Positions 8,619-16,716 of a stretch of DNA of 64,000 nt are shown here, one piece after another. A program made the position numbers and the translations under genes. The first letter of the stretch is position 1, and each line of letters opens with the position of its first letter. This DNA is from Terriglobales bacterium (lineage in GTDB: Bacteria; Acidobacteriota; Terriglobia; Terriglobales; Acidobacteriaceae): the NCBI GenBank assembly GCA_035651655.1, contig DASRFG010000013.1, positions 50,168 through 114,167 of the forward strand, in the 5' to 3' direction. The notes beneath the pieces are model-generated. The model saw only the letters and a list, made by a program, of their open reading frames with translations. It had not been told where the DNA came from and ran no database searches.

Positions 8619-9110
8619 CTACGCTGCGCGGGCCGCCACGCGCTTATTCATTTTGCGGGCCGCCGCTTTAACGGCATTGACGATGTGCTGGTAACCGGTG
8701 CAGCGGCACAGATTGCCGCTTAGCTTTTCACGGATTTCGTTGTCCGAGGGCGCGGCGGAATGTTCCAAAAGGTCATGCGCACACAGGATCATGCCCGGCG
8801 TGCAGTAGCCGCACTGCAGCCCGTGCTCCTCCCAGAACGCCGATTGAATATCGTGGAGTTCTTCGCCTTTTGCCAGTCCTTCAACCGTGGTGACCGAATG
8901 CCCATCGGCCTGCACAGCCAGCACGGTACACGACTTGACCGCCTTCCCATCCAGCAGCACGGTGCAGGCGCCGCACAGTGACGTTTCGCAGCCCACGTGG
9001 GTTCCGGTCAAGCCGATCTTCTCCCGCAACAGGTGCACCAGTAGAAGACGGGGTTCAACTTCGGCACTATGCTCGGCGCCGTTGATTTTGATGGAGACGT
9101 TTTTATTCAT
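8619..9110 (-). CDS. Molybdenum hydroxylase 2Fe-2S (small) subunit, CoxS/CutS-like
   Basis: A 163-residue two-[2Fe-2S] subunit. From ATG 9110 the plant-ferredoxin cluster ligands are C41, C46, C49 and C61; the second cluster uses CGYCTPGM and CRCTGY in the helical C-terminal half. It carries electrons from the Mo centre to FAD. An in-frame start exists 60 bases upstream, but the ATG at 9110 has a purine-rich GGGGG before it and gives the usual family N-terminus ([11 protein letters not shown]). First gene of the small-large-medium operon transcribed leftward. Confidence 0.93.
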   Translation of the reverse strand: MNKNVSIKINGAEHSAEVEPRLLLVHLLREKIGLTGTHVGCETSLCGACTVLLDGKAVKSCTVLAVQADGHSVTTVEGLAKGEELHDIQSAFWEEHGLQCGYCTPGMILCAHDLLEHSAAPSDNEIREKLSGNLCRCTGYQHIVNAVKAAARKMNKRVAARAA

Positions 9111-9373
9111 TAGGACCCCCAGATCAGAGGGAATAAGGCAGGCCAAAGCCCACAATTGATGGCGCGCCACGATAACAAAACCGGTGACCGGATTACAAGG
9201 GCTGCCAGTGGATATTTGAGAGTAGGCGCAGGTTCCCGGTCAGGATCGTATTCGATCCTGGAATGGGACGCGGGCATTTCAAGATCGCCGGAAACTCTCT
9301 TCAACTGCTTAGCGGTTAACCGATTGTCCGAAATTGATATAGTTTCGAGGCTCGTTATTTCGGGAGGAAACCC

Positions 9374-9682
9374 ATGATTGCACGTCTGTGGCGTGGTGTG
9401 ACTCCGGCGCCTAGAAGCGACGAATACCTCGACTATCTCTACCGCACCGGTTTGAAAGATTATCGCAAGGTAACCGGCAACCTTGGGGTTTATGTGTTGC
9501 GCAGAGTTAAGGATGAGCAGGCTGAATTTTTACTCATTTCACTCTGGAATTCATGGGACGCGATACGCAGATTTGCCGGCCCGGACTACGAGAAGGCCGT
9601 CTACTACCCCGAGGACCATCAATTTCTTCTGGAGCTCGCGCCCAACGTGGAACATTACGAAGTGGCGGCGACCCTCACGTAG
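9374..9682 (+). CDS. Antibiotic biosynthesis monooxygenase (ABM) fold protein
   Basis: A 102-residue protein with the dimeric alpha-beta ABM ferredoxin-like pattern: MIARLWRGVTP start, YLDYLYRTG helix, GVYVLRR strand, EFLLISLWNSWDAIRRFAG. Proteins of this size act as small heme- or quinone-related monooxygenases, or have no known activity. The ATG follows GGAGGAAA at 9363-9370, a good Shine-Dalgarno sequence. It is divergent from the molybdenum hydroxylase operon; a shared function is only a guess. Confidence 0.8.
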   Translation: MIARLWRGVTPAPRSDEYLDYLYRTGLKDYRKVTGNLGVYVLRRVKDEQAEFLLISLWNSWDAIRRFAGPDYEKAVYYPEDHQFLLELAPNVEHYEVAATLT

Positions 9683-9750
9683 CATTGAGCTGCTGGCCGA
9701 GCCATTGGCCGGCGCCACGTCAGGGCACTACAATTGAGAGCACCCAGGCT

Positions 9751-11634
9751 ATGCCTAAGATCCCACAGAAAATCCATGAACGGCCAGCCTTCGCCGCGCT
9801 CATTGTTCTCATCGTGCTCGCAGTTGCAGCGCTGGTGCTGACGCGTGAATCGGGGCAGCCCACTACGGCGAGCCGACAACCTCAGCGTGCTGGTGCCGAC
9901 CAGCCGACAATTGATCAAAGCCCGCTCCAAACCGCACAGGCGTTGGCCCAGTCAGCTAGTACAGCGGAGGAGCGTCAATTTGCGCAGGAGGCCCTACGGC
10001 TGGCTGATCATGAGGTGGATCTTGCTTATAACACCGCCTTAAGGGAAGCCGGCTCACATCCAGCTCCACTTACCCCTGAGACACGCGACATTGCAGCCCG
10101 AATTAAGCAATTAGAAGCCCTGGTGAAAGAGGAGAAGGACCATGTCTCGGTATTGACCAAGCGCGTGGCGGCTGCCAGCGATGACGAGAAAGAGGCCGCC
10201 AAACAGCGCCTCGATATTGCCCAGGCGCAGCTCGATCTTGATCAAGAGGAGTTGAACGACGCCAAACAGGACCTGATCCGCGCTGGAGGGGACAAGCAGG
10301 GAAAGATTCAACGCATGCTGGACGAACATGAGGCTCTCATGCACAGCACTGCGGGAAGCGAGTCCCCTGCCGCAGCAGCTGGTGGAAACCAGGGCCAGCT
10401 TCAAGAATCCAGTCTGCTGGCGCAATTACGTGCCTGGGGCGCAGTCCACCTTGCACGCAACCGAGTACGGAATGCACAGCAGGATGCAATCAATGGGGCT
10501 GCCGTGCTGGCACGCGACCATCAGGCCCTGGAACAGGAGATCAAGCAAGAAAAATCAAAGCCTTCGGCTTCAGGCTCGGGGGCGGCTACCGCCTCCCCGC
10601 ACATAGGCAATGGTGCGATTCAATCAAATTCAGATGCGACCGCAGCCCTGACTTCCCTGCATCATCTTTCCAACGATCAGCGAACCTTGTCCGACTTCGA
10701 CAAGCGAATACAGGACGAGCGGGAGTTGAGTGAAGTTTATGGCGCTTGGGCCGCTTCTCTTTCGGTTCGGCAACGCGCTATTCACCATGCGGTTATTCAG
10801 GCGGTTCTAGCAATTTTATTGATCATCTTGCTGGTCTTGATTTCCGATCATTTCATCGATCGATTTTTTCTCGAGCTGAGGAGCGATCGAAGGCGTCTGC
10901 TCAACCTGCGGGTCGTCCTGAGATTCGCCGTGCAAGCGGTGGCCGTGCTCCTGGGTGTGTTCATCGTGTTTGGCAGGCCGGGCCAGATCTCTACCATCCT
11001 CGGACTTGCCGGCGCCGGCCTGACCGTAGCGCTCAAGGACTTCGTGGTCGCCTTCTTCGGCTGGTTCGTGCTCATGGGCCGCGACGGCATCCGCGTGGGC
11101 GATTGGGTGGAGATCAATGGCGTTGGTGGCGAAGTGGTGGAAATCGGGCTGCTGCGCACGTTGTTGCTTGAGACCGGTAACTGGCACGATGCTGGCCATC
11201 CCACTGGCCGCAAGGTCGCATTCGTCAACAGCTTTGCGATTGAAGGACACTTCTTCAACTTCTCCACCAGCGGACAATGGTTGTGGGACGAAATACAACT
11301 GGTAATTCCGGCGAGCGAAAATCCCTACTCGATCGTGGATCAGATCCGAAAAATTGTTACCGACGAAACTGAGGCGAATGCGAAATTGGCGGAAAAAGAA
11401 TGGGAGCGGGTAACGCGCCGTTACGGTATGAAGACATTTGCCGCCACCCCTGCGGTGGATGTGCGTCCTAGCGGCGGTGGTGTGCAGGTGATTGTCCGCT
11501 ACATTACCCGTGCCAACGAACGCTACGAAGTGCGTTCGCGGTTATACCAGGCGATAGTGAAATTGCTCAACCGGAAGCATATGGGAACGGTGGCCAAAGA
11601 GCTTGTGGTTAAATCAGCCGCGGAATCAGACTAG
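9751..11634 (+). CDS. MscS-family mechanosensitive ion channel with periplasmic coiled coil
   Basis: A 627-residue membrane protein. An N-terminal signal anchor (about 12-31) is followed by about 300 residues rich in Ala/Gln/Glu that should form coiled coil (heptad-like AQLDLDQEELNDAKQDL), then membrane segments near 355-375, 393-415 and the pore-lining TM3-like stretch LGLAGAGLTVALKDF. The MscS beta domain follows (GDWVEINGVGGEVVEIGLLRT). It should open under membrane tension during hypo-osmotic shock. A longer in-frame ATG at 9553 overlaps the preceding gene and would add sequence unlike this family; the ATG at 9751 yields a proper signal anchor. Confidence 0.87.
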   Translation: MPKIPQKIHERPAFAALIVLIVLAVAALVLTRESGQPTTASRQPQRAGADQPTIDQSPLQTAQALAQSASTAEERQFAQEALRLADHEVDLAYNTALREAGSHPAPLTPETRDIAARIKQLEALVKEEKDHVSVLTKRVAAASDDEKEAAKQRLDIAQAQLDLDQEELNDAKQDLIRAGGDKQGKIQRMLDEHEALMHSTAGSESPAAAAGGNQGQLQESSLLAQLRAWGAVHLARNRVRNAQQDAINGAAVLARDHQALEQEIKQEKSKPSASGSGAATASPHIGNGAIQSNSDATAALTSLHHLSNDQRTLSDFDKRIQDERELSEVYGAWAASLSVRQRAIHHAVIQAVLAILLIILLVLISDHFIDRFFLELRSDRRRLLNLRVVLRFAVQAVAVLLGVFIVFGRPGQISTILGLAGAGLTVALKDFVVAFFGWFVLMGRDGIRVGDWVEINGVGGEVVEIGLLRTLLLETGNWHDAGHPTGRKVAFVNSFAIEGHFFNFSTSGQWLWDEIQLVIPASENPYSIVDQIRKIVTDETEANAKLAEKEWERVTRRYGMKTFAATPAVDVRPSGGGVQVIVRYITRANERYEVRSRLYQAIVKLLNRKHMGTVAKELVVKSAAESD

Positions 11635-11790
11635 CCGGACCGTCACTGGCCAGCCTGATGGAAGCGAGGATTTGCTCCGATCTCTTCCGCTACAGCTGCA
11701 ATCCAGCTTAGCCAGGCGGAGCATCTAAGCTCCTAATGTTTGAATAACGGCCGGTTCGTGGCGGTAAGCGCAAGCGCAGCGAGGTATCGA

Positions 11791-13458
11791 ATGAGACGCA
11801 AGAAAATCGTAATGATAGTGGGTGGAGTACTCGCCTTGATTCTAGTAGCGGCGGTGGCTTTACCGTTTCTGATTGATGTTGACCGGTTCCGGCCCACCAT
11901 TGAAACTCAGCTCGCAAACGCGCTGGGCAGGCAGGTGCGAATCGGTCACTTGAGGCTGTCGCTATTGCGGGGGGACGTCAGCGCCGATCAGATCTCCATC
12001 GCCGATGATCCCGCTTTTGGCAATGCTCCTTTTGTGGAAGCGCAGTCGTTGGGAGTCGGAATTGAACTTGTTCCTTTGATCACTTCCCGTGCTGTACACG
12101 TGCGCTCATTGACTCTGAAACAGCCGCAGGTACGGCTGCTGCGCTCCGCGTCTGGAACATGGAACTTTTCGACTTTGGGCCATGCCCCAGCCAAGCCAGC
12201 TTCCCCCGCCAGTACTGGTTCTGCGCCCGCAGGAAAGTCCAGCCCCGGCCAAACCGACCCTGGTTCGAACCAAACTTCCGCGCCTGAAATAAGCGTGCAG
12301 CAGTTAAAGATTAGTAATGGCCGTTTGCTGGTGGGTAATGCCCGCCGTCAACAGACCTATGATTCACTCGAAGTTACCGCCCAAAATATCTCCTACGAGT
12401 CAGCCTTTCCTTTCCAGTTGCAGATGCGTACTCCCGGTGGGGGACAAGTGAAACTTGAAGGCACCGCCGGGCCCGTGGACCGTCAGGACACCGCGCAGAC
12501 GCCTGTACAGGCGAAGATTTCGGCGAAAAATGTCGATCTTGCTTCCACCGGGTTTGTTGATCCCGCCGCTGGGCTCGGAGGACTGGTTGATTTCGACGGG
12601 ACCATACATTCCGATGGCAAAGTCGCCCACTCGGAGGGCACGGCTCGAGCCAGTAAACTGCGTTTAGTAAAAAATGCAAGCCCCGCCACTCAGCCCGTAA
12701 ACATCAACTACGCGTCCGACTACAACTTAAAGAGCCAGACTGGCACTTTAACCAAGGGACAGCTCCTTACCGGCAAAAGCGCCGTGGGAATGTCGGGTAC
12801 GTATGATCTCAAGGGGGAATCGCCCACTCTGCACATGAAACTGAACGCCCCGAATATTCCAGTGCAGGACATCGAAGCTCTGCTGCCGGCGCTCGGCATT
12901 ACTCTGCCAGCAGGGTCATCTTTGCAGAGCGGTACAGTGAATGGCCACTTCACCGCAGAGGGTCCGGCGGACCGCCTGGTTACGGCGGGAGATATTGCAC
13001 TTTCGAATGCCAAACTCTCAGGCTTCAGCCTGGGATCACAAATGCGTGCCCTCTCAGCCCTGAGTGGCCTCAAGGCCGGCTCGGATACTTTAATCCAGAC
13101 CCTGAGCTCACAACTTCATATCACGCCCGAAGGAATTCGGTCTGACAACCTGAAGCTGATTGTGGCGGATATTGGCACCCTTACGGGGGCGGGAACGATC
13201 AGCTCCGGAAACGCATTGAATTTCAAAATGATGGCTCAGGTGGCAAGCGGCGGCGGGCTGGCAAATTTACTGGGGCGCAATGCCAGTCGCGGACTCCCGT
13301 TCCGGGTCCAAGGTACGACCTCTCGCCCAGTTTTCGTGCCCGATGTGGGCGGAATGTTGGCTGGGTCGGTGCCAGGAGTTTCTCAACAGCCAGGTTCGCC
13401 GGGCCAAAACCTAGGGGGCATTCTGGGAGGACTGCTAAACAAGAAGAAAAAGCAATAG
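11791..13458 (+). CDS. AsmA family protein
   Basis: A 555-residue protein of the AsmA/TamB-like group: a membrane anchor at about 5-25 followed directly by DVDRFRPTIETQLANALGRQVRIGHL, the typical N-terminal AsmA motif, then a long beta-rich repeating body. A C-terminal Gly-rich patch ends in KKKKQ. Such proteins span the periplasm and are linked to outer-membrane lipid homeostasis. The ATG at 11791 is preceded by GAGG at 11781-11784; a TTG at 11740 in frame has no such site and lies before the signal anchor. The RNase HI gene converges on it. Confidence 0.88.
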   Translation: MRRKKIVMIVGGVLALILVAAVALPFLIDVDRFRPTIETQLANALGRQVRIGHLRLSLLRGDVSADQISIADDPAFGNAPFVEAQSLGVGIELVPLITSRAVHVRSLTLKQPQVRLLRSASGTWNFSTLGHAPAKPASPASTGSAPAGKSSPGQTDPGSNQTSAPEISVQQLKISNGRLLVGNARRQQTYDSLEVTAQNISYESAFPFQLQMRTPGGGQVKLEGTAGPVDRQDTAQTPVQAKISAKNVDLASTGFVDPAAGLGGLVDFDGTIHSDGKVAHSEGTARASKLRLVKNASPATQPVNINYASDYNLKSQTGTLTKGQLLTGKSAVGMSGTYDLKGESPTLHMKLNAPNIPVQDIEALLPALGITLPAGSSLQSGTVNGHFTAEGPADRLVTAGDIALSNAKLSGFSLGSQMRALSALSGLKAGSDTLIQTLSSQLHITPEGIRSDNLKLIVADIGTLTGAGTISSGNALNFKMMAQVASGGGLANLLGRNASRGLPFRVQGTTSRPVFVPDVGGMLAGSVPGVSQQPGSPGQNLGGILGGLLNKKKKQ

Positions 13459-13508
13459 GAATGATGGGGAGTTACATCAGAAGTGATCGCTGCGGCCGAG
13501 CCAACTAT

Positions 13509-14021
13509 CTAGGCCTCTACTGCGGCTCCAGCTGAGCTTCCCAAGTCCGCCATCTGGGACATGGCGCTTTCAAACCATGTAGGACCCGACTCATCGACAT
13601 CTTCCGTTGAGCGGCGTCGCCTGTGCGCCCTGTCCATTGCTGCCTTGGCCAAACGGTCCGCCTGAGAGTTGCTCTCCCGTCGGATATGGGTGATGGCGAA
13701 ATGGTCCAGCGAGCTAATCAGTCGCTTGCAAATTTCATGAATACGCCGCAAAGCCGGGCTCTGGCAGTTATAGGCGCCACTGATCTGGCGTACAACAACC
13801 TCGGAATCGCTGAAAACCTGTAACCGGCAGCACTCTGCAGCCACTGCATAATGCAGGGCAATCAAAAGGGCGGCGTACTCAGCGTAATTGTTGTCAGACG
13901 ACTCAATGCACTCGCTGATCTCCACCCGGTGCCCGGTGGAGTGCTCAATGACGACGCCTACGCCTGCGGGCCCGCGACGCCCCCGCGAACCACCGTCCAC
14001 ATACGCCACCATGTGCGACAT
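13509..14021 (-). CDS. Ribonuclease HI family protein
   Basis: A 170-residue type 1 RNase H-like protein. From ATG 14021 the carboxylates are D9 (YVDGGSRG), E48 (YAEYAAL), D72 (FSDSEVV) and D122 (SNSQADRLA), the complete DEDD set, so it should be active against RNA in RNA-DNA hybrids. It lacks the basic-protrusion helix of E. coli RnhA and resembles the archaeal/actinobacterial-type RNase HI. The last about 35 residues are a divergent acidic/Ala tail. No ribosome-binding site; TATACT ends 8 bases before the ATG, pointing to a leaderless mRNA. A second ATG lies 9 bases inside. Confidence 0.88.
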   Translation of the reverse strand: MSHMVAYVDGGSRGRRGPAGVGVVIEHSTGHRVEISECIESSDNNYAEYAALLIALHYAVAAECCRLQVFSDSEVVVRQISGAYNCQSPALRRIHEICKRLISSLDHFAITHIRRESNSQADRLAKAAMDRAHRRRRSTEDVDESGPTWFESAMSQMADLGSSAGAAVEA

Positions 14022-14029
14022 AATTGTGG

Positions 14030-14035
14030 AGTATA
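14030..14035 (-). promoter_or_regulatory. Candidate -10 box for a leaderless RNase HI transcript
   Basis: Minus-strand TATACT ends 8 bases before ATG 14021; no Shine-Dalgarno sequence lies between. A perfect DnaA-box 9-mer (TGTGGATAA on the plus strand, 14047-14055) sits just upstream and might bind DnaA near this promoter. Confidence 0.4.
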
Positions 14036-14143
14036 CACACGATTTTTGTGGATAAGTAGTAACGAACAAAATGCTTGAGCCCTCCGTGCCGCAAGATGTA
14101 GGATGCTTGTCCTCCCTTTCCGGAGGCCAGGAGATTCATCGCA

Positions 14144-14602
14144 ATGCCACTCGCAGTCGATCTCAAACCGCAAGGCCGCCTGGCTCAGGCGTTGGTAACC
14201 CGGATGAACGAGCTGGACGTCACTATCCGGCAACTCTCCGAGCGGACTAGCCTCACCTACGAGCACATTCGTAAGCTCGCTAAGGGAGCGGCCTATCCGT
14301 CAAAGCTCGCTCTGCGGGAAGTCTGCCGGGTGCTGTCACTCGACGCCGCGAAGATGGACACACTGGCAACGGCTGACCGTATTGAGAAGAAGTATGGTGG
14401 TATCCCTCACGCCCTCGCCGGCAAACATCCAGAGCTGTCACTCTTGGCCCCTTGGTGGGACCGCTTGACGGAGCAGCAGAAACAGATTTTTCGCATTCAG
14501 ATCAGGAGCGTTGCTGAAGTCAATGAACAGACCCCAGCCACTCGCAAGCCGCCAAAGCCGAGTAGTACTGCGAACGTCGTATCCCGGCGGGCACGCGGAT
14601 GA
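14144..14602 (+). CDS. XRE-family helix-turn-helix regulator
   Basis: A 152-residue protein whose N-terminal half is a Cro/C1-type HTH (residues about 14-70: LAQALVTRMNELDVTIRQLSERTSLTYEHIRKLAKG). The middle contains KKYGGIPHAL and an amphipathic helix before a Lys/Pro-rich tail. It should bind DNA as a regulator; its target is not evident. CGGAGG and AGGAG occur 13-23 bases before the ATG. The RNase HI gene is divergent. Confidence 0.78.
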   Translation: MPLAVDLKPQGRLAQALVTRMNELDVTIRQLSERTSLTYEHIRKLAKGAAYPSKLALREVCRVLSLDAAKMDTLATADRIEKKYGGIPHALAGKHPELSLLAPWWDRLTEQQKQIFRIQIRSVAEVNEQTPATRKPPKPSSTANVVSRRARG

Positions 14603-14667
14603 TCGCGCGTGCCTCTGCAGAGCCCCTGTTTTCCACAGAGCGGCGCTAATTTCCACACAAAATTGCG

Positions 14668-14696
14668 TTGACAAGAATTGTTTCAAACTTTACTGT
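14668..14696 (+). promoter_or_regulatory. Sigma70-type promoter of the structured RNA candidate
   Basis: TTGACA at 14668-14673 and TACTGT at 14691-14696 with exactly 17 bases between. The predicted start is near 14703. No coding region follows on this strand before the terminator at 14949. Confidence 0.65.
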
Positions 14697-14702
14697 AGGC
14701 AC

Positions 14703-14949
14703 CGTCGACGGCCGAAAGGGTTGGAAAACTTAAATGTAGCCAGTCCAAAGTAGGCTGAGTGATTAGCCGTCCGGGGCAACTCGGAAGGTGACCGAACCCG
14801 AAAAAACCGACTGCTTTGCGAGAGGACGTTGGGGTTCGGAACTGCGAAAGCAGTGATCGCATCAGGGGCTGTGACGGTGCATGTGTCCACGCTATGAACT
14901 CCCTCGCAGGAGTTTGTGGCTAGCGCATAACCAATGTCACAGCCTTTTT
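14703..14949 (+). ncRNA. Unrecognised structured RNA candidate with pseudoknot
   Basis: About 247 bases bounded by a good promoter and a terminator, without a plausible reading frame. Seen in order: TTGGA/TCCAA (14721-14725 with 14744-14748); a six-pair stem with GTGA tetraloop (14753-14758/14763-14768); a five- to six-pair stem with GCAA tetraloop (14771-14775/14780-14784); an H-type pseudoknot made of CCGAACCC 14792-14799 with GGGTTCGG 14832-14839, and ACTGCTTT 14810-14817 with AAAGCAGT 14847-14854; an inner hairpin AACTCC/GGAGTT (14897-14902/14909-14914); and the closing stem of the terminator. Two GNRA loops next to an 8+8-pair pseudoknot are hard to explain by chance. I do not recognise it as tmRNA, 6S, SRP, RNase P or a known riboswitch. 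Confidence 0.62.
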
Positions 14950-14958
14950 AATTTTTTT
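14867..14958 (+). terminator. Terminator closing the structured RNA
   Basis: GGCTGTGAC at 14867-14875 pairs perfectly with GTCACAGCC at 14936-14944, enclosing a smaller hairpin, and is followed by TTTTTAATTTTTTT to 14958. The long loop is unusual for a simple terminator and suggests the stem is part of the RNA fold. Confidence 0.65.
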
Positions 14959-14959
14959 A

Positions 14960-15190
14960 CGCAATATTCTGCCGGAGTTGTTCCCTTCTGCATAAATCAC
15001 CGTGGTTCAGAGCTACACCTGAAGACCTAATCCAGGAAGGGATCTCCCCTCGCCGAGGACAACTGCCGCTGGATCGGCGGCCTCTCTCCAGACGCCTCTC
15101 TCCAGACAAAGAAATGCCCGCTCGCCAGCTGGACGCGTAAGGCGACAGGCACGAATAGAGACAAAGATTTTTAAAAACGAAAGGCGCCCA
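14960..15190. other. Intergenic stretch with a short tandem repeat
   Basis: No gene seen. It contains a two-copy 14-base tandem repeat, CCTCTCTCCAGACG at 15081-15094 and the same with a final A at 15095-15108, and lies between the RNA terminator and the 3' end of an XRE gene on the other strand. Confidence 0.5.
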
Positions 15191-15436
15191 TTACTCCAGC
15201 GGCTTTACAAATCTGGAGAGCGACAGCTTAAATGCGCCCGCCAGTTTTATCAAAGCCGTTAGATTGGGACTATGGTTGCCCTGCTCATAATTCCATAAGC
15301 GGGTCAGAGAGATGCCGCTTCTTTCTGCCATCTGACGCAACGACCAGTTCTGCTTTTGTCGTTGTTTACGTAGATGGCGTGCGAATTCCCGTTTCAACTG
15401 CACAGCCTTGCGACTTGAGCGTTTATTTTTCGGCAT
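15191..15436 (-). CDS. Small XRE-family helix-turn-helix protein
   Basis: An 81-residue regulator, almost entirely one HTH_3 domain (about 20-75: LRKQRQKQNWSLRQMAERSGISLTRLWNYEQGNHSPNLTALIKLAGAF). The basic N-terminus (MPKNKRSSRK) comes from the ATG at 15436. A longer frame to 15574 would add a Cys/Trp-rich stretch not typical of the family. No obvious partner gene; target unknown. Confidence 0.75.
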   Translation of the reverse strand: MPKNKRSSRKAVQLKREFARHLRKQRQKQNWSLRQMAERSGISLTRLWNYEQGNHSPNLTALIKLAGAFKLSLSRFVKPLE

Positions 15437-15787
15437 AGTAAGTGCTGTGACATCCGGGAGATAGTTAAGCAATGGTACAACCTGCTGGTTCCTGCAAACC
15501 TTGGTTCGGTTCCAACAGGCAAACACAACTGAGAAATTATAAGCCCAGAACCGTGAACCGCCAACCCAAACCACGAAATATTAAGGCTTGCGCTTGATTC
15601 TTCATAATCAACGACGGAAATGTACTGCATGGCGGCAGCAGCGAAGCTGACTTTTGGATTATCGATAACCGCTTAGCTGGAAAGTCCCAAACCGTAACTG
15701 GAACGCACGAGGAGCCCCGCCATTGGCACCGGCGGTGACGTGGTGGGATGACGCATTTCCCGTTCCGGGAGCAACCCAGATTTGTGA
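15437..15787. other. 351-base gap without a recognisable gene
   Basis: Lies between the start of the small XRE gene and the end of the receiver gene, both leftward. Reading frames here are short and lack start signals. It must contain the promoter of the XRE gene, but no convincing -35/-10 pair or hairpin stands out. Confidence 0.4.
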
Positions 15788-16195
15788 CTAGACGATATCC
15801 CGCGGTGGCAATGAAGCAGAGACGAAAGCGTCGCCAGCCAGGGCATTCTTTATGGCCTGCCGGAGGTCCGTTTCCATGTCTTGCACAAGAACATAGCCGC
15901 TCGCGCCCGCGCCAAAAGCTGCGCGGACACACTCTGTACTGCGACAGGAGGTAAAGAAGACGACTCTCGCCGAGCAACCGCCTCGCTGCAGCCTGCCAGC
16001 CGCTTCTAACCCGCTGATGCCCGGCATGGAAACATCGAGGACTACCACCGCTGGCATCAACGCGGCCACCGCGTCCAGCAGGTCGTCTCCGTTGCCTACC
16101 GCTGCAACTACATCAAAGTCGCGATCGAGTCGCTCCACCAACATATCGAGCAACCCCCGGTTAGCATTCGCCAACGCTATCCGCGTTCGAGGCAC
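15788..16195 (-). CDS. Single-domain receiver protein with degenerate acidic pocket
   Basis: A 135-residue CheY-like fold with the NarL-type pattern but no DNA-binding domain. D54 (VVLDVSMPG) and T82 are present, but the usual acidic pair after beta-1 is replaced by asparagines (ALANAN, N10 and N12), and the conserved lysine after beta-5 is V104 (ASGYVLVQD). Metal-dependent phosphorylation is therefore doubtful, and it may act as a constitutive or pseudo-receiver. The GTG start at 16195 is supported by AAGGAGG (complement of 16200-16206) four bases away. No kinase gene adjoins it. The protein may be a remnant of a longer NarL-family regulator. Confidence 0.78.
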   Translation of the reverse strand: MPRTRIALANANRGLLDMLVERLDRDFDVVAAVGNGDDLLDAVAALMPAVVVLDVSMPGISGLEAAGRLQRGGCSARVVFFTSCRSTECVRAAFGAGASGYVLVQDMETDLRQAIKNALAGDAFVSASLPPRDIV

Positions 16196-16206
16196 AATGC
16201 CTCCTT

Positions 16207-16576
16207 GTGACGAGCGTGGCAGAACTTCTAATCTGCTTTTTAAACGTGCACAGCTCCCGATCGTGAGTCTCTAGAATGGGTGAAGCTGCAAGCCAATTCA
16301 CACTGGGCCGAGGTTCTGCAGGCGTGACAGTAAAAGAAAGAAGGACGGCGAAGCCGCCGAGCTTACTTAAGCGATGACGTCTGGAGGAATATCCTCGCTT
16401 CGGATATTGGCCCCTTTGTAGCCCAGAGTCAAACATTAAGAAATTATTAATCGCATTCCCATAACTCGATGGTCAATTTGGAACCAACGCCGTGTATCAT
16501 TAAGACTAAAGTTATTAGAGTATTGGGCGATGTAATGAGTTGTAAATGGTCACGCAGTGGTATTAGGCGGGCCGAC
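16207..16576. other. Intergenic stretch before the threonine operon promoter
   Basis: About 370 bases between the divergent receiver gene and the thr promoter. Around 16343-16420 it has small GC hairpins (CGGC GAA GCCG; ATATCC/GGATAT around 16390-16412), and the part after 16430 is AT-rich. No gene or confident RNA element could be assigned. Confidence 0.4.
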
Positions 16577-16606
16577 TTGACGAATACAGTTTAGCTTCTG
16601 TATATT
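16577..16606 (+). promoter_or_regulatory. Promoter of the threonine operon
   Basis: TTGACG at 16577-16582 and TATATT at 16601-16606 with 18 bases between. Transcription should start near 16613, about five bases before the leader-peptide ATG at 16618. Confidence 0.7.
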
Positions 16607-16617
16607 CGGCGCTAGTT

Positions 16618-16716
16618 ATGTTGTCACTCTTCCAGAACGCCGGCACAACAACATTGCGCACAATGGCCATGCGCATGCGAATTAGTGCGCTTCTGGAGGA
16701 GGGATACCTGAGCTAG
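16618..16716 (+). CDS. thrL: Threonine operon leader peptide
   Basis: A 32-codon reading frame at the very 5' end of the predicted transcript. Its middle reads NAGTTTLRTMAMRMRI: three consecutive ACA threonine codons (16645-16653), a fourth at 16660-16662, then three Met and one Ile codon. Thr, Met and Ile are the end products fed by the enzymes encoded next. The frame ends at TAG 16714-16716, just beyond antiterminator arm 2. There is no Shine-Dalgarno sequence; initiation would be on an almost leaderless mRNA. Function is by analogy with enterobacterial thrL: ribosome stalling at Thr codons controls the terminator at 16741-16775. Confidence 0.82.
   Translation: MLSLFQNAGTTTLRTMAMRMRISALLEEGYLS

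Noticed and set aside
14047..14660. A perfect DnaA box (14047-14055) and two weaker TTTCCACA sites (about 14630-14660) suggested an origin
   Set aside because: One perfect box only, no AT-rich unwinding element and none of dnaA, dnaN, rpmH or parAB nearby.
15081..15108. Two-copy 14-base repeat considered as a CRISPR or iteron start
   Set aside because: Only two adjacent copies, no spacers, no cas or rep gene.
16340..16385. GGACGGCGAAGCC recalls the 3' core of c-di-GMP-I riboswitches (GGACGCAAAGCC)
   Set aside because: The matching 5' core (GGCAAACC) is missing and the spacing of helices does not fit.
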